Below are positions 33,292 through 42,464 of a stretch of DNA of 45,590 bases, in pieces. How positions within the stretch are numbered: position 1 is the first letter of the stretch; the number at the start of each line of letters is the position of its first letter. The position numbers and the translations under genes are program-made. The notes under the pieces were generated by a model. It was not told where the DNA came from. It saw nothing but the letters and a program-made list of their open reading frames with translations, and made no database searches. This DNA is from Pseudomonas lopnurensis (GTDB taxonomy: Bacteria > Pseudomonadota > Gammaproteobacteria > Pseudomonadales > Pseudomonadaceae), in the NCBI RefSeq assembly GCF_015070855.1, contig NZ_JADDIX010000092.1:1-45590 (forward strand). The letters are read 5' to 3'.

Positions 33292-34911
33292 ATGATGCAG
33301 CAACTGACTATTCGAGCCCGGCTCCTGCTTCTGGTCGCTGCGATGCTGGTGGCCTGCGGGGTCATCGGCGTGACCGGTCTGTACGCCCAGCAGCGCAGCA
33401 TCGCCGGCCTCGACACCGTCTATCTGGACCGGGTGGTGCCGCTGCGCGACCTCAAGCTGATCTCCGATCTGTACGCGGTGAAGATCGTCGATGCCACCCA
33501 CAAGGCGCGCAGCGGCATGCTCAGCTACAGCCAGGCGCGAGACGAAGTGCGCGAGGCGCGGGCCGGGATCCGCCATATCTGGGCCAACTACCTGGCAACC
33601 AGCATGGCCGATGCCGAGCGCCAGGCGGCTGCGAACATCGAGACGCTGATGAGCGCCGCCGACGATCCGCTCGACGGCCTGGAGCGCACGCTGGATCGTC
33701 ACAGCGAGAAGCGCCTGGCCGCCTTCGTCATCAACGACCTCTACCCATTGATCGATCCGCTGTCGGCCGGTTTCGGTGGGCTGATCGAACTGCAGCTGGC
33801 CGAAGCCAAGGCCGAATACGACAAGGCGCTGGCGCTCTACCAGCAGAACCGCGCGCTCGGCATTGGATTGCTGCTGGCGTTGCTGATCGGTGGCGGCCTG
33901 TTCGCGGCGGTGCTGGTGCGCAGCATCAGTCGCCCGCTGAACGAGCTGAAGCAGGCCGCCGCCTGGGTGGCTGCGGGCGACCTCAGCCGTACCCTCGAAT
34001 GCCACGGGCGTGACGAGATCACCGAAGTGCAGCAGTCGATCCGGCGGATGCAGGGTACCCTGCGCGACACCCTGACAGACATCCAGGGCTCGGCCACCCA
34101 GCTGGCGTCCGCCGCCGAGGAACTGCACGCGGTCACCGAGCACACCGCCCAGGGCATCCACCAGCAGAACGAGGAAGTGCAGATGGCCGCCACCGCGGTC
34201 ACCGAAATGTCCGCCGCGGTGGACGAGGTGGCCGGCAACGCCAACCGTACCTCCGAAGCCTCGCGCGAGGCCGAGAAGGTCGCCGAGGCCGGGCGCCGGC
34301 AAGTGGCGGTCACCCGCGAGACCATCGACCAGCTCAGTGGCCGGCTGGGCGAGACCGCCGCCACCGTGACCCGCCTGGCCGAGGAGGCGGCGAGCATCGG
34401 CCAGGTGGTCGACGTGATCCGTTCGATCGCCGAGCAGACCAACCTGCTCGCGCTCAACGCAGCCATCGAGGCGGCACGCGCCGGTGAGGCCGGACGCGGC
34501 TTCGCGGTGGTCGCCGACGAGGTGCGCAACCTGGCGCAGCGCACCCAGAGCTCGACCCGGGAAATCGAGCGGATGATCGGCGCGATCCAGAACTCCACCG
34601 AGCAGTCGGTGCGCGAGATGCAGCAGAGCAGCGAATTCGCCACGCGCAGCCAGACCATGGCCAGTGAGGCGGACCAGGCGCTGGGCCTGATCGCCGAACG
34701 GGTCGGGCAGATCAACGAGATGAACCTGGTCATCGCCAGCGCCGCGGAGGAACAGGCCCAGGTCGCGCGCGAAGTGGACCGCAACCTGGTGGCGATCCGC
34801 GATATCTCCGAGCAGAGCGCCACCGGCGCGCAGCAGACCTCGGTGGCCAGCGACGAGCTGGCGCGCCTGGCGACGCAGCTGAATCGACTGGTCGGCCGCT
34901 TTCGCCTGTGA
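33292..34911 (+). CDS. Methyl-accepting chemotaxis protein, four-helix-bundle type
   Basis: A 539-residue receptor. A transmembrane helix at about 11-30 is followed by a periplasmic all-helical domain (30-185; [38 protein letters not shown]) of the four-helix-bundle type. A second helix follows near residue 190 ([20 protein letters not shown]), then a HAMP domain and the signalling coil with [20 protein letters not shown]. The ligand is unknown. The start is one of two adjacent ATGs (33292 or 33295). Its domain differs from the Cache domains of the other two receptors. An in-frame extension upstream to 33154 is unlikely. Confidence 0.92.
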   Translation: MMQQLTIRARLLLLVAAMLVACGVIGVTGLYAQQRSIAGLDTVYLDRVVPLRDLKLISDLYAVKIVDATHKARSGMLSYSQARDEVREARAGIRHIWANYLATSMADAERQAAANIETLMSAADDPLDGLERTLDRHSEKRLAAFVINDLYPLIDPLSAGFGGLIELQLAEAKAEYDKALALYQQNRALGIGLLLALLIGGGLFAAVLVRSISRPLNELKQAAAWVAAGDLSRTLECHGRDEITEVQQSIRRMQGTLRDTLTDIQGSATQLASAAEELHAVTEHTAQGIHQQNEEVQMAATAVTEMSAAVDEVAGNANRTSEASREAEKVAEAGRRQVAVTRETIDQLSGRLGETAATVTRLAEEAASIGQVVDVIRSIAEQTNLLALNAAIEAARAGEAGRGFAVVADEVRNLAQRTQSSTREIERMIGAIQNSTEQSVREMQQSSEFATRSQTMASEADQALGLIAERVGQINEMNLVIASAAEEQAQVAREVDRNLVAIRDISEQSATGAQQTSVASDELARLATQLNRLVGRFRL

Positions 34912-35061
34912 CAGGGCCTATGCGCCTGGCGAGGGCTGCCCGCTGGGCGCCGCCTTCAGCGCCGGCGGGCCTGCCACCCGGTCCGGTGCGTGGCTGCCGC
35001 TCTTATGGCTGGCCGGCCGGGGCGATGTGCTTGTCCTTCCTCGGCGAGGACCGCCCAGTAC

Positions 35062-35132
35062 GTAGGGCGGGTGCAACCCGCGGATCATGGCGCTGGGGAC
35101 TGGTCCGCTCGGCGGGTTACAACCCGCCCTAC
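35062..35132. repeat. GTAGGGCGGGT / ACCCGCCCTAC inverted repeat
   Basis: GTAGGGCGGGTGCAACCCGC at 35062-35081 is answered by GCGGGTTACAACCCGCCCTA followed by C at 35112-35132. It lies in the 378-bp gap between the chemoreceptor and the exported hydrolase. No gene is apparent in the gap. Confidence 0.88.
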
Positions 35133-35289
35133 TTGCTGCGATCACCGCGAGGGTGGGCCTATAGGGCAACCCGCCCGGAACTCTCGTTAGCAAGCGGAAT
35201 AATGCGCGTCCGCGGCGAACCTCGGCGCGCGATTGCCTTCCTATGTTCGGATCCGTCCTTTCTTCCCGAACCGACGAAGGAGTCGCTGC

Positions 35290-36303
35290 GTGAAAACAGC
35301 CCTGCCCATCCTGGCGTTCGCCGCCGGCCTTGCCCTGACCCTGCCAGCGCAGGCCGAAACCCGGACGGCCTACGGCCCGCAGCTGGAAGGCTTCAGTTAT
35401 CCGCATCCGCTGCAGCATTACCGCTTTTCCTCCCAGGGCAAGGCCCTGGACATGGCCTTCATGGACGTCGCGCCGAAGGGCGAGGCCAACGGCCGCACGG
35501 TGGTGTTGCTGCATGGCAAGAACTTCTGTGCGGCGACCTGGGAGCGCACCATCGAGGTGCTCAGCGAGGCCGGCTATCGGGTGATCGCACCCGACCAGGT
35601 CGGTTTCTGCGGCTCGACCAAGCCTGAAGGCTACCAGTTCAGCTTCGCCCAGCTGGCGCATAACACCCAGGCGCTGCTGCAGGAGAAGGAAATCGAGCGG
35701 GTGACGCTGATCGGCCACTCCATGGGCGGCATGCTCGCCGCGCGGCTGGCGCTGAACTATCCGCAGCTGGTCGAGCAACTGGTACTGGTCAACCCCATCG
35801 GCCTGGAAGACTGGCAGGCCGAAGGCGTGCCCTATGCGTCGATCGACCAGCTCTACCAGTCGGAACTCAAGACCGATTTCGAGAGCATCAAGGCCTACCA
35901 GCAGAAGTTCTATTACAACGGCAGGTGGAAGCCGGAGTACGACCGCTGGGTCGGCATGCTCGCCGGCATGTACGCCGGGGAGGGCAAGCAGCGAGTCGCC
36001 TGGAACCAGGCGCAGACCTCGGAGATGGTCTTCACCCAGCCGGTGATCCATGAATTCCCGCGTATCGGCATGCCGACGCTGCTGCTGATCGGCGACCTGG
36101 ACCGCACCGCGCCCGGCGCCAATCGTGCGCCGGAGGACGTCGCGCAGCGGTTGGGCAATTATCCGGAACTGGGGCGACAGGCCGCCTCGATGATTCCCGA
36201 GGCGAGCCTGGTGGCCTTCGAGCGGCTGGGGCATTCGCCGCAAATCGAGGCGCCCGAGGAATTTCACCGGGCTTTGCTCGATGGGCTGGCGACGCAGCGC
36301 TAG
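35290..36303 (+). CDS. Exported alpha/beta hydrolase
   Basis: A 337-residue serine hydrolase. A signal peptide (LPILAFAAGLALTLPAQA, residues 5-22) is followed by the alpha/beta fold with VVLLHGKNFC (oxyanion loop), APDQVGFCGSTKP, the nucleophile elbow GHSMGG with Ser144, the acid region LLIGDLDRTAPG and the base in FERLGHSPQIEAPEEF. The substrate is unknown; esters are likely. GTG 35290 is preceded by GAAGGAG. Repeats flank it on both sides. It is periplasmic or secreted. Confidence 0.83.
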   Translation: MKTALPILAFAAGLALTLPAQAETRTAYGPQLEGFSYPHPLQHYRFSSQGKALDMAFMDVAPKGEANGRTVVLLHGKNFCAATWERTIEVLSEAGYRVIAPDQVGFCGSTKPEGYQFSFAQLAHNTQALLQEKEIERVTLIGHSMGGMLAARLALNYPQLVEQLVLVNPIGLEDWQAEGVPYASIDQLYQSELKTDFESIKAYQQKFYYNGRWKPEYDRWVGMLAGMYAGEGKQRVAWNQAQTSEMVFTQPVIHEFPRIGMPTLLLIGDLDRTAPGANRAPEDVAQRLGNYPELGRQAASMIPEASLVAFERLGHSPQIEAPEEFHRALLDGLATQR

Positions 36304-36309
36304 CGGCGG

Positions 36310-36439
36310 CCCACCCACCCAACATCCGGTGACGAACCGTTGGGTTGAGCTGCGAAGCGGCTATGCCCAGTGGCTCCGAAGCCGAGGTTGTGTGATGGGC
36401 TTACGTCCCGTTGGGCTTCGCTGCGCTCAACCCAACGTT
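36310..36439. repeat. GTTGGGTTGAG / CTCAACCCAACG intergenic repeat
   Basis: GTTGGGTTGAGCTGCGAAGC near 36339 and GTTGGGCTTCGCTGCGCTCA followed by ACCCAACG (36411-36438) form opposed arms of the same repeat family seen at 3226-3377 and 42945-43028. The last unit ends two bases before the boundary of the 188-bp element at 36440. Confidence 0.8.
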
Positions 36440-36627
36440 CTAGTTAGTGTGTTAACTCACTGGGCGTTATGTTGTAGGAGCCAGCTTGCTGGCGATCATC
36501 GGCAATGGTGGCCGGGATCGCCAGCAAGGGCCAGGCGTCCCCCAGGCTCCTACGCTCGAAAGGCGCTTGCGCTTCTCCCGCGTCGCGGCAACGCATGGAT
36601 AAAGCGAATTCCAAGACAGTCCACTAG
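36440..36627 (-). mobile_element. 188-bp non-autonomous element (copy 2, opposite orientation)
   Basis: Read on the minus strand, this copy follows copy 1 (310-505) along its full length: CTAGTGGACTGTCTTGGAA, ATGCGTTGCC, GGGAGAAGCGCAAG, TTGCTGGCGATCCC, GATCGCCAGCAAGCTGGCTC, CAGTGAGTTAACA. By eye about 85 percent of positions agree. It lacks about 12 bases of the far terminal repeat, reading CTAGTTAGTG where copy 1 has CTAGTGGCCTGTTTGG. CTAG bounds both ends (36440-36443 and 36624-36627). As in copy 1, the TGGACTGTC end starts exactly at the TAG stop of the neighbouring gene, here the hydrolase ending at 36624. Confidence 0.72.
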
Positions 36628-37571
36628 CCACGTTTCGAGATGTCGGCGATGGGCGGCTGCTCCGCGCCCAGTTGCTGTCCGCTGGATTCGAGCAGCGCCT
36701 GCAGCGCGCTGCCATAGGCCTGGCGGGCGATGCGCAGGCTGTTGTTGTGGCTGGCGCCCTCGACCAATAGCAACTGCTTGGGCTGCCGCGCCGCATCGAA
36801 CAGTTGCTCGCTGAAGCGTACCGGCACGTAGCGGTCGTCGGTGCCATGCACCACCAGCAGCGGCATGCCGATCCGGTCGATCTTCTCCAGCGAGTCGAAC
36901 TTCTGCGACAGCAGCCAGCGCACCGGCAGCGTGGTGTCGGCCACTACCGCGGCGACATCGGCAAGCGAGGTGAAGGTGGATTCGATGATCAGCGCGCGGG
37001 CTTCGGCCGGTGTGTCGTCGCGTTCGGCGTTGCGTCCGAGTTCGGCGGCCAGGTCGACCGCCACCGCGCCGCCGAGGGAGTGGCCGTAGATGAAGCGCTT
37101 GTCGGCATCGGGCTGCAGGGCCTTCAGCCGTTCCCAGGCGATGCGCGCATCCTCGTAGACGCTGCGCTCCGACGGCAGGTCGCCGAGGCTCTGGCCGAAA
37201 CCGCGGTAGTCGATGGCCAATACCGAAAAGCCCAGCGCGCGCAGTTGCTCGAGGCGGAACAGGTGGCCGGTGAGGTTCCAGCGCACCCCGTGCAGATAGA
37301 GCAGCGCCGGGGCATCGGCGCGGGCGGCGGGCCACCACCAGGCATGGATGTTCTGTTCTTCGCCGAAGGCCGGCGCGGTGAGCTGCAGCTCCTCGATACC
37401 GCTCGGCAGGCCGCTGAACCAGGTCGCGGTACCGGGCTCGATGCGGAATACCAGCTCGCGCTCCTTCTGCTCGAGCACGGCGCAACCGACCGGCAAGCCG
37501 GCCAGCAATGCGGCGACGAGCAGCAGGCACAGCCGGCGTGCTCGGCTGCAAAACAGGGGGAAACGCTGCAT
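36624..37571 (-). CDS. Membrane-anchored or exported alpha/beta hydrolase (YfhR-like)
   Basis: A 315-residue serine hydrolase with an N-terminal hydrophobic signal (LCLLLVAALLAGLPVGC) that may be a lipoprotein signal, with Cys29 as the acylated residue; the residue at -3 is not typical. The domain has LLYLHGVRWNLTGH, AIDYRGFGQS, the nucleophile elbow YGHSLGGAVA, LLVVHGTDDRYVP and a late histidine in EGASHNN, as in the BEM46/YfhR group. The ATG at 37569-37571 was chosen; the frame continues upstream to a TTG without signal-like sequence. Its TAG stop is part of the CTAG boundary of the repeat element. Confidence 0.82.
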   Translation of the reverse strand: MQRFPLFCSRARRLCLLLVAALLAGLPVGCAVLEQKERELVFRIEPGTATWFSGLPSGIEELQLTAPAFGEEQNIHAWWWPAARADAPALLYLHGVRWNLTGHLFRLEQLRALGFSVLAIDYRGFGQSLGDLPSERSVYEDARIAWERLKALQPDADKRFIYGHSLGGAVAVDLAAELGRNAERDDTPAEARALIIESTFTSLADVAAVVADTTLPVRWLLSQKFDSLEKIDRIGMPLLVVHGTDDRYVPVRFSEQLFDAARQPKQLLLVEGASHNNSLRIARQAYGSALQALLESSGQQLGAEQPPIADISKRG

Positions 37572-37878
37572 GCTGTCGTGACCTCGCAAGCGGAAAACGT
37601 TGGTGTCGCAGGGCTGAATACCGGCCGGCGTCGGGAGGCGATCTGCCGAGACGCGTAGCGTCGCCGCCCAGCCTATGCCGAGGCGATGTCTGGCACCGAT
37701 AATCGCCCATTTCAAGGTGCGGGCCGCGCACCGTCCGGCTCAGGCGCGTGTGCTGCGCGCCTCACGTCGGGACCGTGCACGGAACTGGACGCGGTGCTTG
37801 CTTATGCACCTGAATAAGACCTGCCAGCATGATTGTTCGCAAGACCGGCCGCCGAGCGGCTGGTTACTGCATATTGCG

Positions 37879-37910
37879 CGCCAGCGCCTACGGTCGCCGG
37901 GGCGCTGGCG
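37879..37910. terminator. 10-bp perfect hairpin beyond the third chemoreceptor gene
   Basis: CGCCAGCGCC and GGCGCTGGCG form a perfect stem with a 12-base loop, 13 bp beyond the stop of the minus-strand chemoreceptor gene. No T tract follows, so it may end or protect the transcript. The rest of 37572-37878 shows nothing I can name. Confidence 0.45.
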
Positions 37911-37922
37911 ACAGGAGGGCGG

Positions 37923-39605
37923 TCAGATGCGGAACTGCCTGGCCAGCCCGTCCAGGCGCTGCCCCAGTTGCTCCAGGTCGCGCGCGGTCCGTGCGCCCTG
38001 CTGGGTCTGGTCGGCGACCTGGTCGACGGAGACGGCGATCAAGTGCACGCTGCGGCTGATTTCCTCGGAGACGCTGGTCTGCTCTTCGGCGGCGCTGGCG
38101 ATCTGTGCGTTCATCGCGTTGATGGTGCCGATCAACTGGGCGATCGCATCCAGCGAGACGCCGGCGAGGTTGGCTTGTTCGCTGCTGCTTTCGCCGGCTT
38201 CGCTGGAGCGGGCCATGGCGCCGACGGCAGTGGCCGTGCCCTGTTGCAGGCGGTCTATCATGCCCTGGATTTCCTGGGTGCTCTGCTGGGTACGGCTGGC
38301 CAGCGCACGGACTTCGTCGGCGACCACCGCGAAACCGCGCCCGGCTTCGCCAGCGCGGGCCGCTTCGATGGCCGCGTTGAGCGCCAGCAGGTTGGTCTGC
38401 TCGGCAATCGAACGGATCACGTCGAGCACGCCGACGATGGCGTCGACGTCCTGGCGCAGGCTGTCCATGGAGGTGCCGCTGGTGCGGAGGTCGGCCACCA
38501 GTGCGTGGATGCGCTGAATGCTCAGCTCCACCACCTGCTTGGCTTGCTGGCCTTCCTTGTCAGTTTGGCGCGCGGCATCCGCGGCGTTCTGCGCGCTTTG
38601 GGCGACTTCCTGGGCGGCGGCGGACATCTCATGGATGGCGGTGGCCACCTGGTCGGTCTCGTGGCGCTGCTGGGCCATGGCGGTTTCCGAGCGCTGCGCC
38701 TGCGCCGCCACCTCGCTGACCAGGCCGGTCAACTGGGTGGTGACTTCCACCATCTGCCGCACCATGCCGTGGATCTTCTCGACGAAGCGGTTGAACGAGT
38801 TGGCCAGCTCGCCGATCTCATCGCGGCTGGTGATTGCCAGGCGGTGGGTGAGGTCGCCTTCGCCGGCGGCGATATCGTCGAGGTTGTCCTTCATGCGTTG
38901 CAGCGGGCGCAGGATCGAGTTGCTCAGCGCCAGGCCGGCAACCCCGAGCACGGCGAGCATGATCGCCGCCAGTACCAGGGTGCTGGTGACGATAGCCTGG
39001 ATGCGGGCCTGGATCTGCGCCTCGATCTTGGCGACCTCGGCATCGATGTTGTCGATATTGATCGAGGTGCCGATGGCCAGGTCCCATTTGGGCAGGTAGT
39101 GGTTGTAGGACAGCTTGGGGATCAGCACGGCGTCGTTGCCCGGCATCGACGAGTAGTATTGCAGGTAGTGGGTGCCGTCCTTGGCGGCGCGCACCAGGTC
39201 GGCATTGATCGGTCGGCCCTGCTGGTCGCGGCGCTCCTTCATGCTGGTACCGACGCCATCGGGGTTGGTGCCGCGAAACAGCCGGATGATTTCCGAATCA
39301 TGGCCGTAGAAGTAGCCGTCACTGCCAAAGCGGATGCGCGACAGCCGCTCGATGGCCTCGGCGCGTGCGCTCAGGTCGCCGTCGGCGGCGTTCTGGTAGA
39401 GATCGTCGATGGCGGTCAGCGCCACCTCGACGTAGTGCCGCAGCTCCTTGCGGCTCTGCTCCAGCAGCTGTTCGCGGGTATAGGCGATCTCCGATTCGGC
39501 GCGATCGGAGAGGATCTTCGCCGTGCCGCCGCAGAGCACCAGGGCGAGCAGCAGCACCGGCATCAGCGCCAGCAGGATCACTTTCTTCTTCAGAGAGATG
39601 GACAT
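37923..39605 (-). CDS. Methyl-accepting chemotaxis protein with a single Cache domain
   Basis: A 560-residue paralogue of the receptor at 12672. It has a transmembrane helix at about 9-28 ([20 protein letters not shown]), an sCache_2-type domain ([27 protein letters not shown]), a second helix near 205 ([20 protein letters not shown]), a HAMP linker [20 protein letters not shown] and the signalling tip [20 protein letters not shown]. The ligand-binding regions of the two paralogues differ, so their ligands may differ. The ATG at 39603-39605 gives [12 protein letters not shown], though no clear ribosome binding site precedes it; the AGGAGG at 39632-39637 is too far away and lies in the predicted promoter. 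Confidence 0.92.
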   Translation of the reverse strand: MSISLKKKVILLALMPVLLLALVLCGGTAKILSDRAESEIAYTREQLLEQSRKELRHYVEVALTAIDDLYQNAADGDLSARAEAIERLSRIRFGSDGYFYGHDSEIIRLFRGTNPDGVGTSMKERRDQQGRPINADLVRAAKDGTHYLQYYSSMPGNDAVLIPKLSYNHYLPKWDLAIGTSINIDNIDAEVAKIEAQIQARIQAIVTSTLVLAAIMLAVLGVAGLALSNSILRPLQRMKDNLDDIAAGEGDLTHRLAITSRDEIGELANSFNRFVEKIHGMVRQMVEVTTQLTGLVSEVAAQAQRSETAMAQQRHETDQVATAIHEMSAAAQEVAQSAQNAADAARQTDKEGQQAKQVVELSIQRIHALVADLRTSGTSMDSLRQDVDAIVGVLDVIRSIAEQTNLLALNAAIEAARAGEAGRGFAVVADEVRALASRTQQSTQEIQGMIDRLQQGTATAVGAMARSSEAGESSSEQANLAGVSLDAIAQLIGTINAMNAQIASAAEEQTSVSEEISRSVHLIAVSVDQVADQTQQGARTARDLEQLGQRLDGLARQFRI

Positions 39606-39637
39606 CGCAAGGGCCGTTAGTCGAAACAAGTCCTCCT

Positions 39638-39664
39638 AGAGCGGCCGAATGGCGATAAACCTTA
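39638..39664 (-). promoter_or_regulatory. Possible FliA (sigma-28) promoter of the third chemoreceptor
   Basis: On the minus strand TAAGGTTT, eleven bases, then GCCGCTCT resembles TAAAGTTT-N11-GCCGATAA; the -35 half differs in one base, the -10 half in three. It would start transcription about 26 bases before the ATG at 39605. Confidence 0.45.
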
Positions 39665-39698
39665 ATGCTTTAGTCGTATTCAGTTGGGTTTTGTGCGC

Positions 39699-40925
39699 TC
39701 AGTCACAGCAGCTGACACCATCGCCGACCGTGCACTCTTTCGTTTCACGCAGCTTCCACGCCCAGGCGAACACCAGCAGGCCACCCACGGCGGTCGCCGC
39801 GCCGATGTAGCCGGTGGAGGTCCAGCCGAAACCGGCGTTGATCGCCAGGCCGCCGAGCCAGGGACCGAGCGCGTTGGCGATGTTGAAGGCGGCGTGGTTG
39901 GAGGCGGCGGCGAGGGTCTGGGCGCCAGCGGCGACGTCCATCAGGTGCGTCTGCAGCGCCGGCGACAGCGACACCATGGTGCCCACCGCGAACACCGCGG
40001 GAAAGATCGTCCAGGCCGAATGCGCTGCCAACGGGAAGACCAGCAGCACCAGCGTGCTCCACAGCAAGAGCCAGGCGACGGCCTGGAAGCGCAGCCTGTC
40101 GAACAGCCAGCCACCGACCATGTTGCCGACGATGCCGCCCAGGCCGAAGGCGGCGAGGGCGAAGGGAATCCAGCCGGCATTGACGCGGGTGACCTCCAGC
40201 AGCGTCGGCGCCATATAGCTGAATACGCAGAACATCCCGGCAAAGCCGATCGAGCTGATCGCCAGCGCCAGCCATACCTGCGGCCGGTTGAAGGCGCGTA
40301 CCTCGTGTAGCGGGCTGTTGCGCGGCTCGTGCCGGTTGCGCGGCAGGAACAGCGCCACCAGCAGCACCGTCAGCAGGGCGATGGCGCCGACCAGAACGAA
40401 CGCGTAGCGCCAGCTCAGCCACTGGCCGAGCCAGGTGGCGAGCGGGTTGCCGATCAGGATCGCCAGGGTCAGCCCCATCAGTACGCGGGCGACCGCCTGG
40501 GCGCGTTTGTCCGGCGCCACCATCGAGGCGGCCACCAGCATCGCCACGCCGAAATAGGCGCCGTGGGGCAGGCCGGTGACGAAGCGGAAGGCCATCAGCG
40601 CGTGGTAGTCCGGCGCCAGCGCGCTGGCGAAATTGCCGACGGCGAAGAAGCCCATCAGCAGCAGCAACAGCTGTCGGCGAAACAGCCGCGAACCGAGGAT
40701 CGCCAGCAGCGGTGCGCCGACCACCACGCCGAGGGCATAGGTACTGATCACATGCCCGACCTGCGGCTCGCTGATGCCCAGACCCTGCGCCACGTCCGGC
40801 ATCAGGCCCATGATCGCGAACTCGCCGGTGCCGATGGCGAAGCCGCCCATGGCCAGGGCCAGTTCGATCAGCAGCACGGCGCGTGCGCCAAGCGGTGGTG
40901 TCGCTGCACTGGCCGGTGCGCTCAT
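39699..40925 (-). CDS. Major facilitator superfamily transporter (AraJ/YdhP-like)
   Basis: A 408-residue inner-membrane protein with twelve predicted helices, of the drug:proton antiporter DHA1 group. FAIGTGEFAIMGLMPDVAQGLG near residue 29, GAPLLAILGSRLFRRQLLL and RFVTGLPHGAYFGVAMLVAA are typical of AraJ/YdhP-type exporters (sugar or drug efflux). The substrate is unknown. It ends with an unusual Cys-Cys-Asp tail (GDGVSCCD). The ATG at 40923-40925 is preceded by GAGGTAGAGC. Confidence 0.86.
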   Translation of the reverse strand: MSAPASAATPPLGARAVLLIELALAMGGFAIGTGEFAIMGLMPDVAQGLGISEPQVGHVISTYALGVVVGAPLLAILGSRLFRRQLLLLLMGFFAVGNFASALAPDYHALMAFRFVTGLPHGAYFGVAMLVAASMVAPDKRAQAVARVLMGLTLAILIGNPLATWLGQWLSWRYAFVLVGAIALLTVLLVALFLPRNRHEPRNSPLHEVRAFNRPQVWLALAISSIGFAGMFCVFSYMAPTLLEVTRVNAGWIPFALAAFGLGGIVGNMVGGWLFDRLRFQAVAWLLLWSTLVLLVFPLAAHSAWTIFPAVFAVGTMVSLSPALQTHLMDVAAGAQTLAAASNHAAFNIANALGPWLGGLAINAGFGWTSTGYIGAATAVGGLLVFAWAWKLRETKECTVGDGVSCCD

Positions 40926-41210
40926 GCTCTACCTCGGATCGATTGGTAAAAGGGGGCGGCATTATTCACAGCTTGGCGCTCGGATAAAAGGGGCCGGCGC
41001 ATCGACGGCGGTCGACGGATGCCTAACTGGAGCATCGCGGCGTTGCTGGCGGTGATCGGCTACCTCTCGCTGGGCGCCCGCCTGTCGGTGATTGACCCGC
41101 ATCTGCAGCCTGCGTGACGGCAGCGAGAAACCGGTCGGCGGCGACCTCGCCACCCCACAGTCCGACCACGTGGCCGATTCGGCGCGCAAGCTGGTGACCG
41201 CGTCGGGCAG

Positions 41211-41329
41211 ATGACCGTGGCATCGAAAGCATCGGCGCGCACCGTCGCCGAACTGGGCGAGCGCTCCGGGCAGATCTTGGCCATCATCGGAGTGTTCGTC
41301 GATATCGCCGCCCAGCTGGCTTCGATACC
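41211..41329 (+). pseudogene. Remnant of a chemoreceptor signalling domain
   Basis: Bases 41211-41329 encode ASKASARTVAELGERSGQIL followed by AIIGVFVDIAAQLAS. This matches the stretch just before the receptor tip in Pseudomonas chemoreceptors ([34 protein letters not shown]). The match stops where the invariant [11 protein letters not shown] tip should follow, and the frame is broken upstream. About 40 codons remain. The rest of 40926-41495 contains no gene I can support, although MPNWSIAALLAVIGYLSLGA (41019 onward) might be the relic of a membrane helix. Confidence 0.6.
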
Positions 41330-41495
41330 CCCGGGCATGATGACGGCTCCGCTTCATGGCCGACCGTTTCGCCGCCAGGCGTGCCGGCGCAAGGGATATA
41401 TCGGGCTGTACCGGCAACTCGCTGCACGAGTGTTCTAGTAAAAATCATCTCCGGCGGGCAAGGTGGCAGGACAATGATTCGAAGGCCTGCCGCCC

Positions 41496-42413
41496 ATGCC
41501 CGAACAGCTCGTCCTGCATTGCCGCGATGGTTACCCATTGGCCGCCCAGCTCTGGCGCCCGACTGGACAGGAACGCGGCGCCGTCATCATCAGCAGCGCC
41601 ACCGGCGTGCTGTCGCGCTATTACGCCCGTTACGCCGCCTTCCTCGCCGAGCATGGCTATGCCACGCTGATCTACGACTACCGGGGCATCGGCGGCTCGC
41701 GCCCGGCGCGGCTGCGCGAGCTGAAGATGCGTTGGCGCGACTGGGGCGACTACGATTTCGACGCCGCCGTGCGCTGGATGCGCCAGCGCGACCCACAGGG
41801 CCTGCTGGTGGCGGTGGGGCACAGCGTTGGCGGCTTCATGCCGGGTTTCGCCGAGGCGGCGCCGTTGGTCGATCGCTATCTCAACGTCGCCGGCCAGTAT
41901 GCCTACTGGCGCGACTATGCCGCCGAGCAGCGGTTGCGCATGCTCGGCAAGTGGCACCTGTTCATGCCCGCCGTAACGCGTTTGTGCGGCTACTTTCCCG
42001 GACGCCGGCTCGGTTGGCTGGAAGACCTGCCGGCCGGCGTCGCGCTGGAGTGGGCCGGGCGTCGCGAACGGCTGGAGCACAGCTATCCGGTGGACGAGCG
42101 CGACGAATTGCTCAGGCGCTTCGCCGCGGTCCGGGCGCCGATCCTCGCGGTGAGCACCAGCGACGATGAATTCGCCACGCCGGCGGCCATGCGTCGCGGG
42201 CTCGGCTATTACCGCAACAGTCCGCGCCAGCGGGTGCAGCTCAGCCCGGCGGAACTGGGCTTCGAGCGCGTCGGCCACTTCGATCTGTTCCATGACCGCC
42301 ATCGCCAGGGATTCTGGCGCTCGACCCTGGACTGGATCGGCGAAGGCCGCAGCCCCTGGACGCCGGCCGAAATCGCCGGGCCGGGCATGCCGATGGGAAC
42401 GGCGGTGCGATGA
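41496..42413 (+). CDS. Alpha/beta hydrolase (COG4757-like)
   Basis: A 305-residue cytoplasmic serine hydrolase. VIISSATGVLSRYYARYAAF is the oxyanion-loop region, LIYDYRGIGGSRP follows, and the nucleophile elbow is VGHSVGG. The acid region AVSTSDDEFATP and the late histidine in ERVGHFDLFHDR complete the triad. It resembles the COG4757 group of unknown substrate. There is no signal peptide. The ATG at 41496 opens MPEQLVLHCRDGYPLAAQLW. The GreA/GreB-like gene follows after 51 bp on the same strand. Confidence 0.8.
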   Translation: MPEQLVLHCRDGYPLAAQLWRPTGQERGAVIISSATGVLSRYYARYAAFLAEHGYATLIYDYRGIGGSRPARLRELKMRWRDWGDYDFDAAVRWMRQRDPQGLLVAVGHSVGGFMPGFAEAAPLVDRYLNVAGQYAYWRDYAAEQRLRMLGKWHLFMPAVTRLCGYFPGRRLGWLEDLPAGVALEWAGRRERLEHSYPVDERDELLRRFAAVRAPILAVSTSDDEFATPAAMRRGLGYYRNSPRQRVQLSPAELGFERVGHFDLFHDRHRQGFWRSTLDWIGEGRSPWTPAEIAGPGMPMGTAVR

Positions 42414-42464
42414 CACCGGGCGCGGCCATTCCCTTCGTCGCGTCGTCGAGCTATAAGCCTGGCC

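Noticed and set aside
39629..39632. TTG at 39629 as the start of the third chemoreceptor, because of the nearby AGGAGG
   Set aside because: The spacing of two bases is too short for a ribosome binding site, and the ATG at 39605 gives the standard N-terminus; the AGGAGG falls in the candidate promoter.
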